The position numbers and the translations under genes are program-made. Below, piece after piece: positions 9,229 through 17,013 of a stretch of 38,472 bases of DNA. This stretch comes from Pseudomonadota bacterium (lineage in GTDB: Bacteria > Pseudomonadota > Alphaproteobacteria > Rhodobacterales > Rhodobacteraceae), in assembly GCA_021845805.1 (NCBI GenBank), contig JAJZVD010000031.1, positions 1 through 38,472 on the forward strand, written 5' to 3'. Numbering within the stretch: the stretch's first letter is position 1; each line of letters begins with the position of its first letter. Below the pieces are notes generated by a model. The model searched no databases. It was not told where the DNA came from and saw only the letters and a program-made list of their open reading frames with translations.

Positions 9229-9298
9229 TACAATGTCGCAAACGTAAGGCAATTCGCCGATTGCAAGCGTTGACGGCAGGGCCGAACTCGTGCGCAAT
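9229..9298 (+). promoter_or_regulatory. Candidate promoter and operator region of the ABC transporter operon
   Basis: Three signals lie between the AraC-type gene and the binding-protein gene. A near-consensus -10 box TACAAT (9229-9234) lies inside the palindrome TTGTACAA and lacks a -35 box. An inverted repeat GCAAT-N6-ATTGC runs 9249-9264. A separate pair TTGACG (9270-9275) and CGCAAT (9293-9298) has a 17-base spacer. The composition is visibly less GC-rich than its surroundings. Which element is used is not decidable from sequence alone. Confidence 0.35.
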
Positions 9299-9384
9299 GG
9301 CGGAACAAGTTCCAGTTGGGCGGAGGCTGCCGGTCGCGGCAAGCCTGCGGAATTCATAAAAATGACGAACAGGGAGACATCCGA

Positions 9385-11049
9385 ATGACTGACATGAAGA
9401 CCGGGGGCAACCGGGTCCATCCCGCTGCCGAAATGTACGCTGCCGAGATGAAGGCGGGCGAGCTGAGCCGCCGCGAATTCCTGACGCGCGCCAGCGCGCT
9501 GGGTCTGTCGGCGGCCGCGGCCTATGCGCTGATCGGCCTCGAGGCGCCGCAGGCGCGCGCCGACGACAAGGCGCCCGTGAAGGGCGGCACGCTGCGGATG
9601 GACATGCAGACCAAGGCGATGAAGGACCCCCGCCTTGCCGACTGGTCGCAGATCTCGAACTTCTACCGCGGCTGGCTGGAATACATGGTCGAGTACAACC
9701 GCGACGGGACCTTCCGCGGGATGCTGCTGGACAGCTGGGAAGCCAACGACGACGCCACCATGTTCACCCTGCATGTCCGCAAGGGCGTGACCTGGACCAA
9801 TGGCGACCCCTTCACCGCGAAGGATGTGGTGTTCAACATCACCCGCTGGTGCGATGGCACGGTCGACGGCAACTCGATGGCCGGCCGGATGAGCGCGCTG
9901 TCGGACGCGGCGTCCAAGAAGGTCCGCGACGGCGCGATCGAGATGAAGGATGACCACACCGTCGTGCTGCACCTCAGCCAGCCCGACATCACGATCATCC
10001 CGTCGATGGCCGACTATCCGGCCGCGCTTGTGCACCCGTCCTATGACGGCGGCGACCCCTCGGTGAACCCGATCGGCACCGGGCCCTATCTGCCCACCCA
10101 CAACGAAGTGGGCGTGAAGCAGGTGCTGACGCGCAACGACAAGCACGAATGGTGGGGCACCAAGGCCGAAGGCTGGGGCGGGCCCTGGCTGGACGCGGTC
10201 GAATATGTCGATCTGGGCACCGACATGTCGGCCGTGGCTGCCGCCGCGCAGTCCGACGAGATCGACATGACCTACGAGACGGTCGGCGACTATGTGAAGG
10301 TCTTCGACGGTCTGGGCTGGACCAAGTCGGATGCCAACACCGCCGCCACGCTCGCGGTGCGCTTCAACCAGCTGGCCGATGACTACAAGGACGTGAATGT
10401 CCGCCGCGCGATCCAGCTGGCGGTCGACAACAAGGTGGTGCTGGAACTGGGTCTGGCCGGTCTGGGCACGGTGGCCGAAAACCACCACGTCGCGCCGATC
10501 CACCCCGAATACTACAAGCTGCCGCCGCTCAAGGTCGACCCGAAGGGCGCCAAGGCCATGCTGGACAAGGCGGGCAAGGGCGACCACGAGTTCGAGCTGA
10601 TCTCGCTGGACGACAGCTGGCAGTCGGCGACCTGCGACGCCGTAGCCGCGCAGATGCGCGACGCGGGCATCAAGGTCAAGCGGACCATCCTGCCGGGCTC
10701 GACCTTCTGGAACGACTGGACGAAGTATCCGTTCTCGGCCACGCAGTGGAACATGCGCCCGCTGGGCGTGCAGGTTCTGGCGGTGGCCTACAAGTCCGGC
10801 GTGGCCTGGAACGAAACCGCCTTCTCCAACGCCGAGTTCGATGCCGAACTGGCCAAGGCGATGTCGCTGGCGGATGTGGCCAAGCGCAAGGACGTGATGA
10901 AGCGGATCGAAGAGATCATGCAGGAGCAGGGCGTGCTGATCCAGGCCTACTGGCAGACGCTCTACCGCCACTACAAGGCCAAGGTGCACGGGGTCGAGAT
11001 GCACCCCACCTACGAGCACCACGTCTACAAGTGGTGGATGGAGGCCTGA
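9385..11049 (+). CDS. ABC transporter substrate-binding protein, family 5 (peptide/opine type), Tat-exported
   Basis: Periplasmic binding protein of the SBP_bac_5 (DppA/OppA-like) family, 554 residues. The N-terminus carries a long n-region and a twin-arginine motif SRREFL (28-33) followed by a hydrophobic stretch and a probable cleavage after QARA (residue 59), so export is likely by the Tat route. Family features include the early KGGTLRMDM strand, LRPGVTW-like [23 protein letters not shown], and [10 protein letters not shown]. The start at 9385 has AGGGAG eight bases upstream. The following genes encode two permeases and a fused double ATPase. Substrate is unknown: peptides, opines, nickel complexes or oligosaccharides are all known for the family. 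Confidence 0.93.
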   Translation: MTDMKTGGNRVHPAAEMYAAEMKAGELSRREFLTRASALGLSAAAAYALIGLEAPQARADDKAPVKGGTLRMDMQTKAMKDPRLADWSQISNFYRGWLEYMVEYNRDGTFRGMLLDSWEANDDATMFTLHVRKGVTWTNGDPFTAKDVVFNITRWCDGTVDGNSMAGRMSALSDAASKKVRDGAIEMKDDHTVVLHLSQPDITIIPSMADYPAALVHPSYDGGDPSVNPIGTGPYLPTHNEVGVKQVLTRNDKHEWWGTKAEGWGGPWLDAVEYVDLGTDMSAVAAAAQSDEIDMTYETVGDYVKVFDGLGWTKSDANTAATLAVRFNQLADDYKDVNVRRAIQLAVDNKVVLELGLAGLGTVAENHHVAPIHPEYYKLPPLKVDPKGAKAMLDKAGKGDHEFELISLDDSWQSATCDAVAAQMRDAGIKVKRTILPGSTFWNDWTKYPFSATQWNMRPLGVQVLAVAYKSGVAWNETAFSNAEFDAELAKAMSLADVAKRKDVMKRIEEIMQEQGVLIQAYWQTLYRHYKAKVHGVEMHPTYEHHVYKWWMEA

Positions 11050-11069
11050 GCCAACCGCTCCGGACTGTT

Positions 11070-11091
11070 GGGGGCCGCCCGTGCGGCCCCC
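11070..11091 (+). terminator. Strong intercistronic hairpin after the binding-protein gene
   Basis: A perfect nine-base-pair stem (GGGGGCCGC / GCGGCCCCC) with a four-base loop CCGT, 20 bases after the binding-protein stop. No run of T follows, so it is less a terminator than a likely 3'-end stabiliser or partial attenuator that lets the binding protein be made in excess of the permeases, as known for other ABC operons. Confidence 0.6.
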
Positions 11092-11167
11092 GCTCCCCTG
11101 AGGCCCGCACCGCGTCCTTGCGCGGGGCGATGCATGTTTGTCCCTCCTGCCTCGGGAAAGGGAACCG

Positions 11168-12256
11168 ATGCTGAAATTCCTGGTCCGGCGGCTCGCGCTG
11201 ATGCTGCTGACGGCATTGTGCCTGACCTTCGTCGTGTTCGTGCTCACGAACCTGCATCCCAATCTCGTGAAGCTGGCCAAGACGCAGGCTTCGGCGCGGA
11301 TGTCCGACGAACAGGTGGTCAACTGGTTGCAGCTGAACGGCTACAGCGACCCGATCCTTGTCCGCTATGGCGAGTGGCTGGGCGTGGTGCCGGGCTGGAC
11401 CGGAACCAACCCCGAAACCGGCAAGCCGATGGGCCGCTGCGTCAACCCCAACGCCCCGACCGCGCCCGCGCCGCGCTATTGCGGCGTGGTGCAGGGCGAC
11501 TGGGGCACCTCGACGGTGTTCAAGCAGCCCGTCTCGCAGGTCGTGGGCGTCCGCCTTGCGGCCACCGGCTGGCTGATGCTCTGGGTGCTGATCGTGATGA
11601 TCCCGACCTCGCTGGTCATCGGCATCCTGGCGGGGATGCGCGAGGGATCGCGGCTTGACCGGGTGCTGTCCACCGTCTCGATCGCCTCGACCGCCACGCC
11701 GGAATATGTCTCGGGCGTCGTGCTGATCGTGCTGTTCGGCTCGACCGTCATGGGCTTCACGCCGCTCTTCAAGCACTGGGGCCTGCTGCACGAAGGCACG
11801 CTGCTGAAAGGCTCGGCCGCCTCCGCGCTCGACGGGCTCACCTTCGACAACTTCGCCCTGCCGGTGGCCACCATCGCGCTTTACGGCATCGGCTACATCG
11901 CCCGAATGACCCGCGCCTCGATGACCGAGGTGATGACCGCGCAATACATCCGCACCGCGCGCCTCAAGGGCGTCAGCTTTGCCCAGGTGGTGATGCGCCA
12001 TGCGCTGCGCAACGCGCTGATCGCGCCCTTCACCGTCATCATGCTGCAGATCCCGTGGCTGCTGAACGGCGTCGTCATCACCGAGACGCTGTTCAACTAC
12101 AAGGGCTTCGGCTGGGCGCTCGTCTCTGCCGCCGAAGGCAACGACATCGAACTGCTGCTGGGCTGCTCGGTCGTGGCCGTGGTGATCGTGCTTCTGACGC
12201 AGCTGATCTCGGACATCGGCTATGTCTACCTGAACCCCCGCATCCGGCTGTCGTAA
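11168..12256 (+). CDS. ABC transporter permease, DppB/OppB type
   Basis: First transmembrane subunit of the importer, 362 residues. It starts MLKFLVRRLALMLLTALCLTFVVFVLTNL, the usual first helix of DppB-like proteins. The cytoplasmic EAA loop reads YIRTARLKGVSFAQVVMRHALRNA, and the helix before the end (ISDIGYVYLNPRIRLS) is typical. The ATG at 11168 follows AAGGGAACCG; a longer frame to 11138 is unlikely. The first periplasmic loop is longer than in DppB, with an insertion containing two cysteines (GRCVNPN and RYCGVVQ), possibly a disulfide. The second permease begins nine bases downstream. Confidence 0.93.
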   Translation: MLKFLVRRLALMLLTALCLTFVVFVLTNLHPNLVKLAKTQASARMSDEQVVNWLQLNGYSDPILVRYGEWLGVVPGWTGTNPETGKPMGRCVNPNAPTAPAPRYCGVVQGDWGTSTVFKQPVSQVVGVRLAATGWLMLWVLIVMIPTSLVIGILAGMREGSRLDRVLSTVSIASTATPEYVSGVVLIVLFGSTVMGFTPLFKHWGLLHEGTLLKGSAASALDGLTFDNFALPVATIALYGIGYIARMTRASMTEVMTAQYIRTARLKGVSFAQVVMRHALRNALIAPFTVIMLQIPWLLNGVVITETLFNYKGFGWALVSAAEGNDIELLLGCSVVAVVIVLLTQLISDIGYVYLNPRIRLS

Positions 12257-12265
12257 GGAGGCATC

Positions 12266-13426
12266 ATGGACCCGCTTTCCGCCTCCGGCATCCTTGCCCA
12301 GTTCCTGCTGCGCTTCCTGCCCGTCTGGGTCGCGCTGGCACTGACCTTCGGCCTCTCGATCCCGTTCAAGCGGCGGCTCGGGCTTTACGGCAAGCTCTTC
12401 GACAGCCCGGTGGGCATGATCGGGTTCTTCCTGGTGATGTTCTGGGTCTATACAGCGATCTTCGCCGCGACCATCGTCACCCATGACCCGCTTGACCAGA
12501 TCGCCCGGCTGAAGAACGCCTGGCCCGGCGCGGTGGTGCCCTCGGGGCAGAAGGGCTACCCCTGGTACATCTTCGGCGGCGACAGCCTTGCCCGCGACGT
12601 GTTCAGCCGGATGGTCAAGGGCGCCCAGCTCGTGCTGGTGATCGCGCCCGCCGCCACCGCAGTGGCCTATACCGTCGGCATCATGCTGGGCCTGCCCGCG
12701 GGCTATTACGGCGGGCGGGCGGATGCGGTGCTGACCTTCCTGGCCAACCTGGTGCTGGCCTTCCCGGTGATCCTGCTGTTCTACCTGCTGGTGACACCCG
12801 CCATCCGCCAGACCGGCCTGCCGATGTGGTTTGCGGGGCTCATGTTCCTGATCCCCATCGCCTTCGTGGTGGTCCTGATCAACAGCCGCTTCCACACCCA
12901 GCCGCCCAAGCGCAACCTCTACGCCGGGGTCGCGCTGGTGATCGGGCTCTGGCTCTATTCCGGCGCGGCCTTCGATGCCGATCCGCTGGGCATCGTCTCG
13001 CTCGATGCCAACAAGCTCAACATCTTCGTGGCCGTGGTCTTCGTGAACTCGCCCACCGTCTTCCGCATCGTCCGCGGCCTGACGCTCGACATCAAGTCGC
13101 GCGACTATGTGGCCGCCGCCCAGACCCGGGGCGAGGGCCCCTGGTACATCATGATGTGGGAGATCCTGCCCAACGCCCGCGGCCCGCTGATCGTCGATTT
13201 CTGCCTGCGCATCGGCTACACCACCATCCTGCTCGGCACGCTGGGCTTCTTCGGCCTGGGCTTCAGCCCCGAAAGCCCCGACTGGGGCTCGACCATCAAC
13301 GCGGGCCGCAAGCTGCTGTCGATCTATCCCTACCCCGCCTTCGTGCCGGCGCTCGCGCTGATGAGCCTGGTCCTGGGCCTGAACCTGCTGGCCGACGGCC
13401 TGCGCGAAGAAAGCCTGAGGGACTAG
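12266..13426 (+). CDS. ABC transporter permease, DppC/OppC type
   Basis: Second transmembrane subunit, 386 residues. It has the family motif GGDSLARDVFSRMVKGAQ before the core helices and an EAA loop SRDYVAAAQTRGEGPWYIMMWEILPN. The C-terminus GRKLLSIYPYPAFVPALALMSLVLGLNLLADGLRE matches DppC-like proteins. It is about 80-90 residues longer than a minimal DppC, with additional helices before and within the core (for example LPMWFAGLMFLIPIAFVVVL). The start has an excellent ribosome site (TAAGGAGGCATC). It should pair with the preceding permease to form the channel; the ATPase gene follows after 90 bases. Confidence 0.92.
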   Translation: MDPLSASGILAQFLLRFLPVWVALALTFGLSIPFKRRLGLYGKLFDSPVGMIGFFLVMFWVYTAIFAATIVTHDPLDQIARLKNAWPGAVVPSGQKGYPWYIFGGDSLARDVFSRMVKGAQLVLVIAPAATAVAYTVGIMLGLPAGYYGGRADAVLTFLANLVLAFPVILLFYLLVTPAIRQTGLPMWFAGLMFLIPIAFVVVLINSRFHTQPPKRNLYAGVALVIGLWLYSGAAFDADPLGIVSLDANKLNIFVAVVFVNSPTVFRIVRGLTLDIKSRDYVAAAQTRGEGPWYIMMWEILPNARGPLIVDFCLRIGYTTILLGTLGFFGLGFSPESPDWGSTINAGRKLLSIYPYPAFVPALALMSLVLGLNLLADGLREESLRD

Positions 13427-13459
13427 GCCGGTGCCCCCGGCCCCCTCATTTCCGGTCCA

Positions 13460-13494
13460 CAAATATCCCGGGGGTCCGGGGGCAGCGCCCCCGG
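13460..13494 (-). repeat. Rhodobacterales-type GC-rich intergenic repeat, copy 1
   Basis: A 35-base element, read on the minus strand, made of a perfect hairpin CCGGGGGC(GCT)GCCCCCGG-like core, then ACCCCCGGGATATTTG. A second copy on the opposite strand at 33576-33610 matches at 33 of 35 positions. It lies in the 90 bases between the second permease and the ATPase gene, where its hairpin could weaken expression of the downstream gene. Confidence 0.8.
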
Positions 13495-13516
13495 CCGCCG
13501 GCCAAGGGAGAGCGCG

Positions 13517-15607
13517 ATGACCGCCACGCCGTGGGACCCCTCGCAACCGATCCTGGAAATCGACCGCCTGTCGATCAGCTTCTTTACCCGCCTGCGCGAG
13601 ATCCCCGCGGTGATGGATTTCTCGTGCACCGTGATGCCGGGCGAGGCGATGGGGCTGGTGGGCGAAAGCGGCTGCGGCAAGTCCACCGTGGCGCTGGGGG
13701 TGATGCAGGATCTGGGCAAGAACGGCCGCATCACCGGCGGCGCGATCCGTTTCAAGGGGCGCGATCTTTGCACCATGAGCCCCGAAGAGCTGCGGGCGAT
13801 CCGCGGCAAGGAAATCGCCATGATCTATCAGGAGCCGATGGCAAGCCTGAACCCGGCGATGCGGATCGGCGAGCAGTTGGCCGAGGTGCCGATGATCCAT
13901 GAAGGCATGTCGCGCGCCGCGGCGCTGGCGCTGGCGCGCCAGATCGTGGCCGACGTGCGCTTGCCCGACCCCGACCGAATCCTGAAATCCTACCCCCACC
14001 AGCTTTCGGGCGGCCAGCAGCAGCGCATCGTCATCGCCATGGCGCTGATGTCGAAGCCCGCGCTTCTGATCCTTGACGAGCCCACGACCGCGCTTGACGT
14101 GACGGTCGAGGCGGGGATCGTCGATCTTGTCTCGGATCTCGCCGCGAAATACGGCACCTCGATGCTCTTCATCAGCCACAACCTCGGGCTGATCCTTGAA
14201 ACCTGCGACCGGCTCTGCGTGATGTATTCCGGCGAGGCGGTGGAAACCGGCGCCGTGGCCGAGGTCTTCGACACGATGCGCCACCCCTACACGCAGGCGC
14301 TCTTCCGCTCGATCCCGCTGCCCGGGGCCGACAAGAACACGCACCCCCTGATTGCCATTCCGGGCAACTTCCCCTTGCCGCACGAACGCCCGTCGGGCTG
14401 CAACTTCGGGCCGCGCTGCGATTATTTCCAGGCCGGGCGCTGCGATGCGCACGACATCCCGATGGCCGAGGTGCCGGGCGGCGACCGCCACGCCAGCCGC
14501 TGCCTGCGCTTTGCCGAGATCGACTGGGAGGCCCCGCCGGCGGCCCGCAAGAGCGTGGAAAAGACCCCCGTCGGCAAGGTCGTTCTGAAGATGGACGACC
14601 TGCGCAAGTATTACGAGGTCTCGGGCGGCGGCCTTTTCGGGGGCGGGGCCACCAAGGTGGTGAAGGCCAACGAAACCCTCAGCTTCGAGGCGCACGAGGG
14701 CGAGACACTGGCCATCGTGGGCGAATCCGGCTGCGGCAAGTCCACCTTCGCCAAGGTGCTGATGGGCCTTGAGACCGCCACCGGCGGCGAGATCCTCTTG
14801 TTCGACGAGAACATCCAGAACACGCCGATCCAGCAGCGCAACACCGATACGGTGTCCTCGGTGCAGATGGTGTTCCAGAATCCGTTCGACACGCTGAACC
14901 CCTCGATGACCGTGGGCCGCCAGATCATCCGCGCGCTCGAGATCTTCGGCGAGGGCAAGACCGATGCGGAACGGCGTGCAAGGATGCTGGAACTGCTCGA
15001 TCTGGTGAAGCTGCCGCGCGCCTTCGCCGAGCGGATGCCGCGCCAGTTGTCGGGCGGGCAGAAGCAGCGCGTGGGCATCGCCCGCGCCTTCGCAGGGGGC
15101 GCCAAGATCGTGGTGGCCGATGAACCCGTCTCGGCGCTTGACGTGTCGGTGCAGGCCGCCGTCACCGACCTTCTGATGGAGATCCAGCGCAAGAACCGCA
15201 CCACGCTGCTGTTCATCAGCCACGATCTGTCGGTTGTCCGCTACCTCTCGGACCGGGTGATGGTGATGTATCTGGGCCATGTGGTGGAAATCGGCTCGAC
15301 AGATCAGGTCTTCTCGCCGCCCTACCACCCCTATACCGAGGCACTGCTGTCGGCGGTGCCGATCGCCGACACCCGGGTGCAGAAGAAGCGGATCGTGCTG
15401 GAAGGCGACATCCCGTCGGCGATGAACCCGCCGCCGGGCTGCCCGTTCCAGACCCGCTGCCGCTGGAAGAGCATGGTGCCGGGCGGGCTCTGCGACCGCG
15501 AGGTGCCGCCGATGCGCACGCTTGCCCCCGGCCACCAGATCAAGTGTCACCTGCCCGAGCCGGTCTTGAACGGGATGGAGCCGGTGATCAAGATCGCCGC
15601 CGAATAG
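13517..15607 (+). CDS. ABC transporter fused double ATPase, DppD-DppF type
   Basis: Cytoplasmic energising subunit in which the two nucleotide-binding domains, separate in DppD and DppF, are joined in one 696-residue chain. The first domain has Walker A GESGCGKSTVA (49-59), signature LSGGQQQR and Walker B LLILDEPTTALD, and ends with the oligopeptide-type cysteine motif GCNFGPRC. The second has GESGCGKSTFA, LSGGQKQRVGIARA and VVADEPVSALD, ending GCPFQTRCRW. Both domains keep the key residues, so both should be active. The ATG at 13517 follows AAGGGAGAG. It closes the importer operon and runs toward the convergent transglycosylase gene. Confidence 0.94.
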   Translation: MTATPWDPSQPILEIDRLSISFFTRLREIPAVMDFSCTVMPGEAMGLVGESGCGKSTVALGVMQDLGKNGRITGGAIRFKGRDLCTMSPEELRAIRGKEIAMIYQEPMASLNPAMRIGEQLAEVPMIHEGMSRAAALALARQIVADVRLPDPDRILKSYPHQLSGGQQQRIVIAMALMSKPALLILDEPTTALDVTVEAGIVDLVSDLAAKYGTSMLFISHNLGLILETCDRLCVMYSGEAVETGAVAEVFDTMRHPYTQALFRSIPLPGADKNTHPLIAIPGNFPLPHERPSGCNFGPRCDYFQAGRCDAHDIPMAEVPGGDRHASRCLRFAEIDWEAPPAARKSVEKTPVGKVVLKMDDLRKYYEVSGGGLFGGGATKVVKANETLSFEAHEGETLAIVGESGCGKSTFAKVLMGLETATGGEILLFDENIQNTPIQQRNTDTVSSVQMVFQNPFDTLNPSMTVGRQIIRALEIFGEGKTDAERRARMLELLDLVKLPRAFAERMPRQLSGGQKQRVGIARAFAGGAKIVVADEPVSALDVSVQAAVTDLLMEIQRKNRTTLLFISHDLSVVRYLSDRVMVMYLGHVVEIGSTDQVFSPPYHPYTEALLSAVPIADTRVQKKRIVLEGDIPSAMNPPPGCPFQTRCRWKSMVPGGLCDREVPPMRTLAPGHQIKCHLPEPVLNGMEPVIKIAAE

Positions 15608-15683
15608 CCCGCGGGCGGTGCCGGAAAACCCGACGCGCCGCTTGCGGTTTCCCCTTTTCGATCAATGCGTTGCGGGGCGTCCC

Positions 15684-16274
15684 TTACCCGCCGAGGATGG
15701 CCGCCACATAGGCCTGCGTCTCGTCGAAATCGGGGATGCCGCCGGTCTTGTCCACCGCCTTCGGCCCGGCATTGTAGGCCGCCAGCGCCAGCCGCCAGCT
15801 GCCGAAGCGGTCGTACATCATCCGCAGATAGCGCGCCCCGCCATCCAGGTTCGCCTTGGGGTCGTTGATGTCCACGCCCAGAAGCTTCGCCGTATCGGGC
15901 ATCAGTTGCGCCAGCCCCACCGCGCCGCGATCCGACACGGCGCCCGTGTTCCAGTTGGATTCGCGTTCCACCAGCCGCAGGAACAGGTCTTCGGGCACCC
16001 CGTGGTTGCGCGCGCTGGTGCGGGCCAGTTCGTACCAGGGGCCGCGGTAGCTGCCGTTGTAGCGCGGCAGCACCCCGTCATCCTTCGATGTCTTGGGCTG
16101 CAAGCGGTCGGAAAATTCGTATTCGCGCGACAGCCGCGTATCGATGACCTTCAGTTGCGATCGGAACACCGCCAGGCGCGACGCGCCAACCGGCAGCGTG
16201 TCGGCCCCCGCGACCCCCGCCAGCAGCGCCAGCAGCGCCGCCCCCGTTCCGATGCGAACCCGGTTTCCTCTCAT
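15684..16274 (-). CDS. Lytic transglycosylase, SLT domain, small periplasmic form
   Basis: Peptidoglycan-cleaving muramidase-like enzyme of the Slt family, 196 residues. An N-terminal signal peptide (ALLALLAGVAGADT, cleavage near residue 24) sends it to the periplasm. The catalytic domain spans about 80-190: the catalytic Glu is in VERESNW (Glu105), followed by GAVGLAQLMPDTAKLLGV and the substrate-groove segment LALAAYNAGPKAVDKTGGIPDF. A short spacer (residues 25-79) separates signal and domain. It is divergent from ssb, with 130 bases between. A role in making gaps in the wall for secretion or assembly is possible for small SLTs, but nothing here shows it. Confidence 0.9.
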   Translation of the reverse strand: MRGNRVRIGTGAALLALLAGVAGADTLPVGASRLAVFRSQLKVIDTRLSREYEFSDRLQPKTSKDDGVLPRYNGSYRGPWYELARTSARNHGVPEDLFLRLVERESNWNTGAVSDRGAVGLAQLMPDTAKLLGVDINDPKANLDGGARYLRMMYDRFGSWRLALAAYNAGPKAVDKTGGIPDFDETQAYVAAILGG

Positions 16275-16404
16275 CGGCGCGTACTATAGCGAAAGCGGCG
16301 CGATGCGCCAGACCTCGCGCCCCGGCGCCATCATGGGTAACGATTTCCTAATTCCTTCCGGGTGAGGTAAGCAGGGTGACCACAAGGATTCGACGGAGAG
16401 GACG

Positions 16405-16938
16405 ATGGCGGGATCAGTCAACAAGGTCATTCTGATCGGCAATCTGGGCCGCGACCCGGAGGTGCGCAGCTTTCCCAACGGTGGCAAGGTCTGCAACCTG
16501 CGCATCGCGACCTCGGAAACCTGGCGCGACCGCACCTCGGGCGAGCGCAAGGAACGCACGGAATGGCACTCGGTCGCCATCTTCAACGAGAACCTCGTGA
16601 AGATCGCCGAACAGTATCTGCGCAAGGGCTCGACCGTCTATATCGAAGGGCAGCTTGAAACCCGCAAGTGGCAGGACCAGTCGGGGGCCGACCGCTATAC
16701 GACCGAGGTGGTGCTGCGCCCCTACCGGGGCGAACTGACGCTGCTGGGCGGGCGCGGCGAAGGCGGCGGCGGTGCCGACATGGGCGGCGGCTATGACAGC
16801 GGGCCCGCGGGCGGCGGCTATGGCGGGGCCGGCGGCGGCGGCTATGGCGGGGGCGGCAGCAGCGGCGGTGGGTCGTCGGGCGGCTTCGGCGGCGGTGGTG
16901 GCGGCCGCGGCGACATGGATGATGAAATCCCGTTCTGA
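16405..16938 (+). CDS. ssb: Single-stranded DNA-binding protein
   Basis: Coats single-stranded DNA in replication, recombination and repair and recruits partners through its tail. The OB fold covers residues 1-110, beginning [21 protein letters not shown], with [13 protein letters not shown] and [21 protein letters not shown] glycine-rich linker (about 115-168) follows and the acidic interaction tip is MDDEIPF, identical in kind to DDDIPF. GGAGAGG before the ATG is a good ribosome site. The glycine linker is encoded by a GGC/GGT-rich repeat-like stretch that may vary in length between strains. Confidence 0.97.
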   Translation: MAGSVNKVILIGNLGRDPEVRSFPNGGKVCNLRIATSETWRDRTSGERKERTEWHSVAIFNENLVKIAEQYLRKGSTVYIEGQLETRKWQDQSGADRYTTEVVLRPYRGELTLLGGRGEGGGGADMGGGYDSGPAGGGYGGAGGGGYGGGGSSGGGSSGGFGGGGGGRGDMDDEIPF

Positions 16939-16955
16939 CCGGCGCGCCGGTTTCC

Positions 16956-16994
16956 GGCCCCGGGTGCGACACAGGGCGCGACGCCGGGGCCTTT
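16956..16994 (+). terminator. Probable rho-independent terminator of ssb
   Basis: Inverted repeat GGCCCCGG (16956-16963) and CCGGGGCC (16984-16991) with a 20-base loop, followed by TTTGCC. A separate palindrome CCGGCGCGCCGG (16939-16950) followed by TTT lies just before. The convergent P450 gene ends 19 bases later, so the region may stop transcription both ways. Confidence 0.5.
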
Positions 16995-17013
16995 GCCTTG
17001 CCGCGGCGCGCCC

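Noticed and set aside
10916-15550. 1544-codon open frame on the minus strand, opposite the ABC transporter genes
   Set aside because: It lies opposite four well-identified genes, reads as His/Arg/Gln-rich low-complexity protein and has no domain; a product of high GC and sparse stop codons.
15608-15683. Possible terminator between the double ATPase and transglycosylase genes
   Set aside because: A GGAAAACC / GGTTTCC pairing before TTTT is imperfect and has a long loop; too weak to list.
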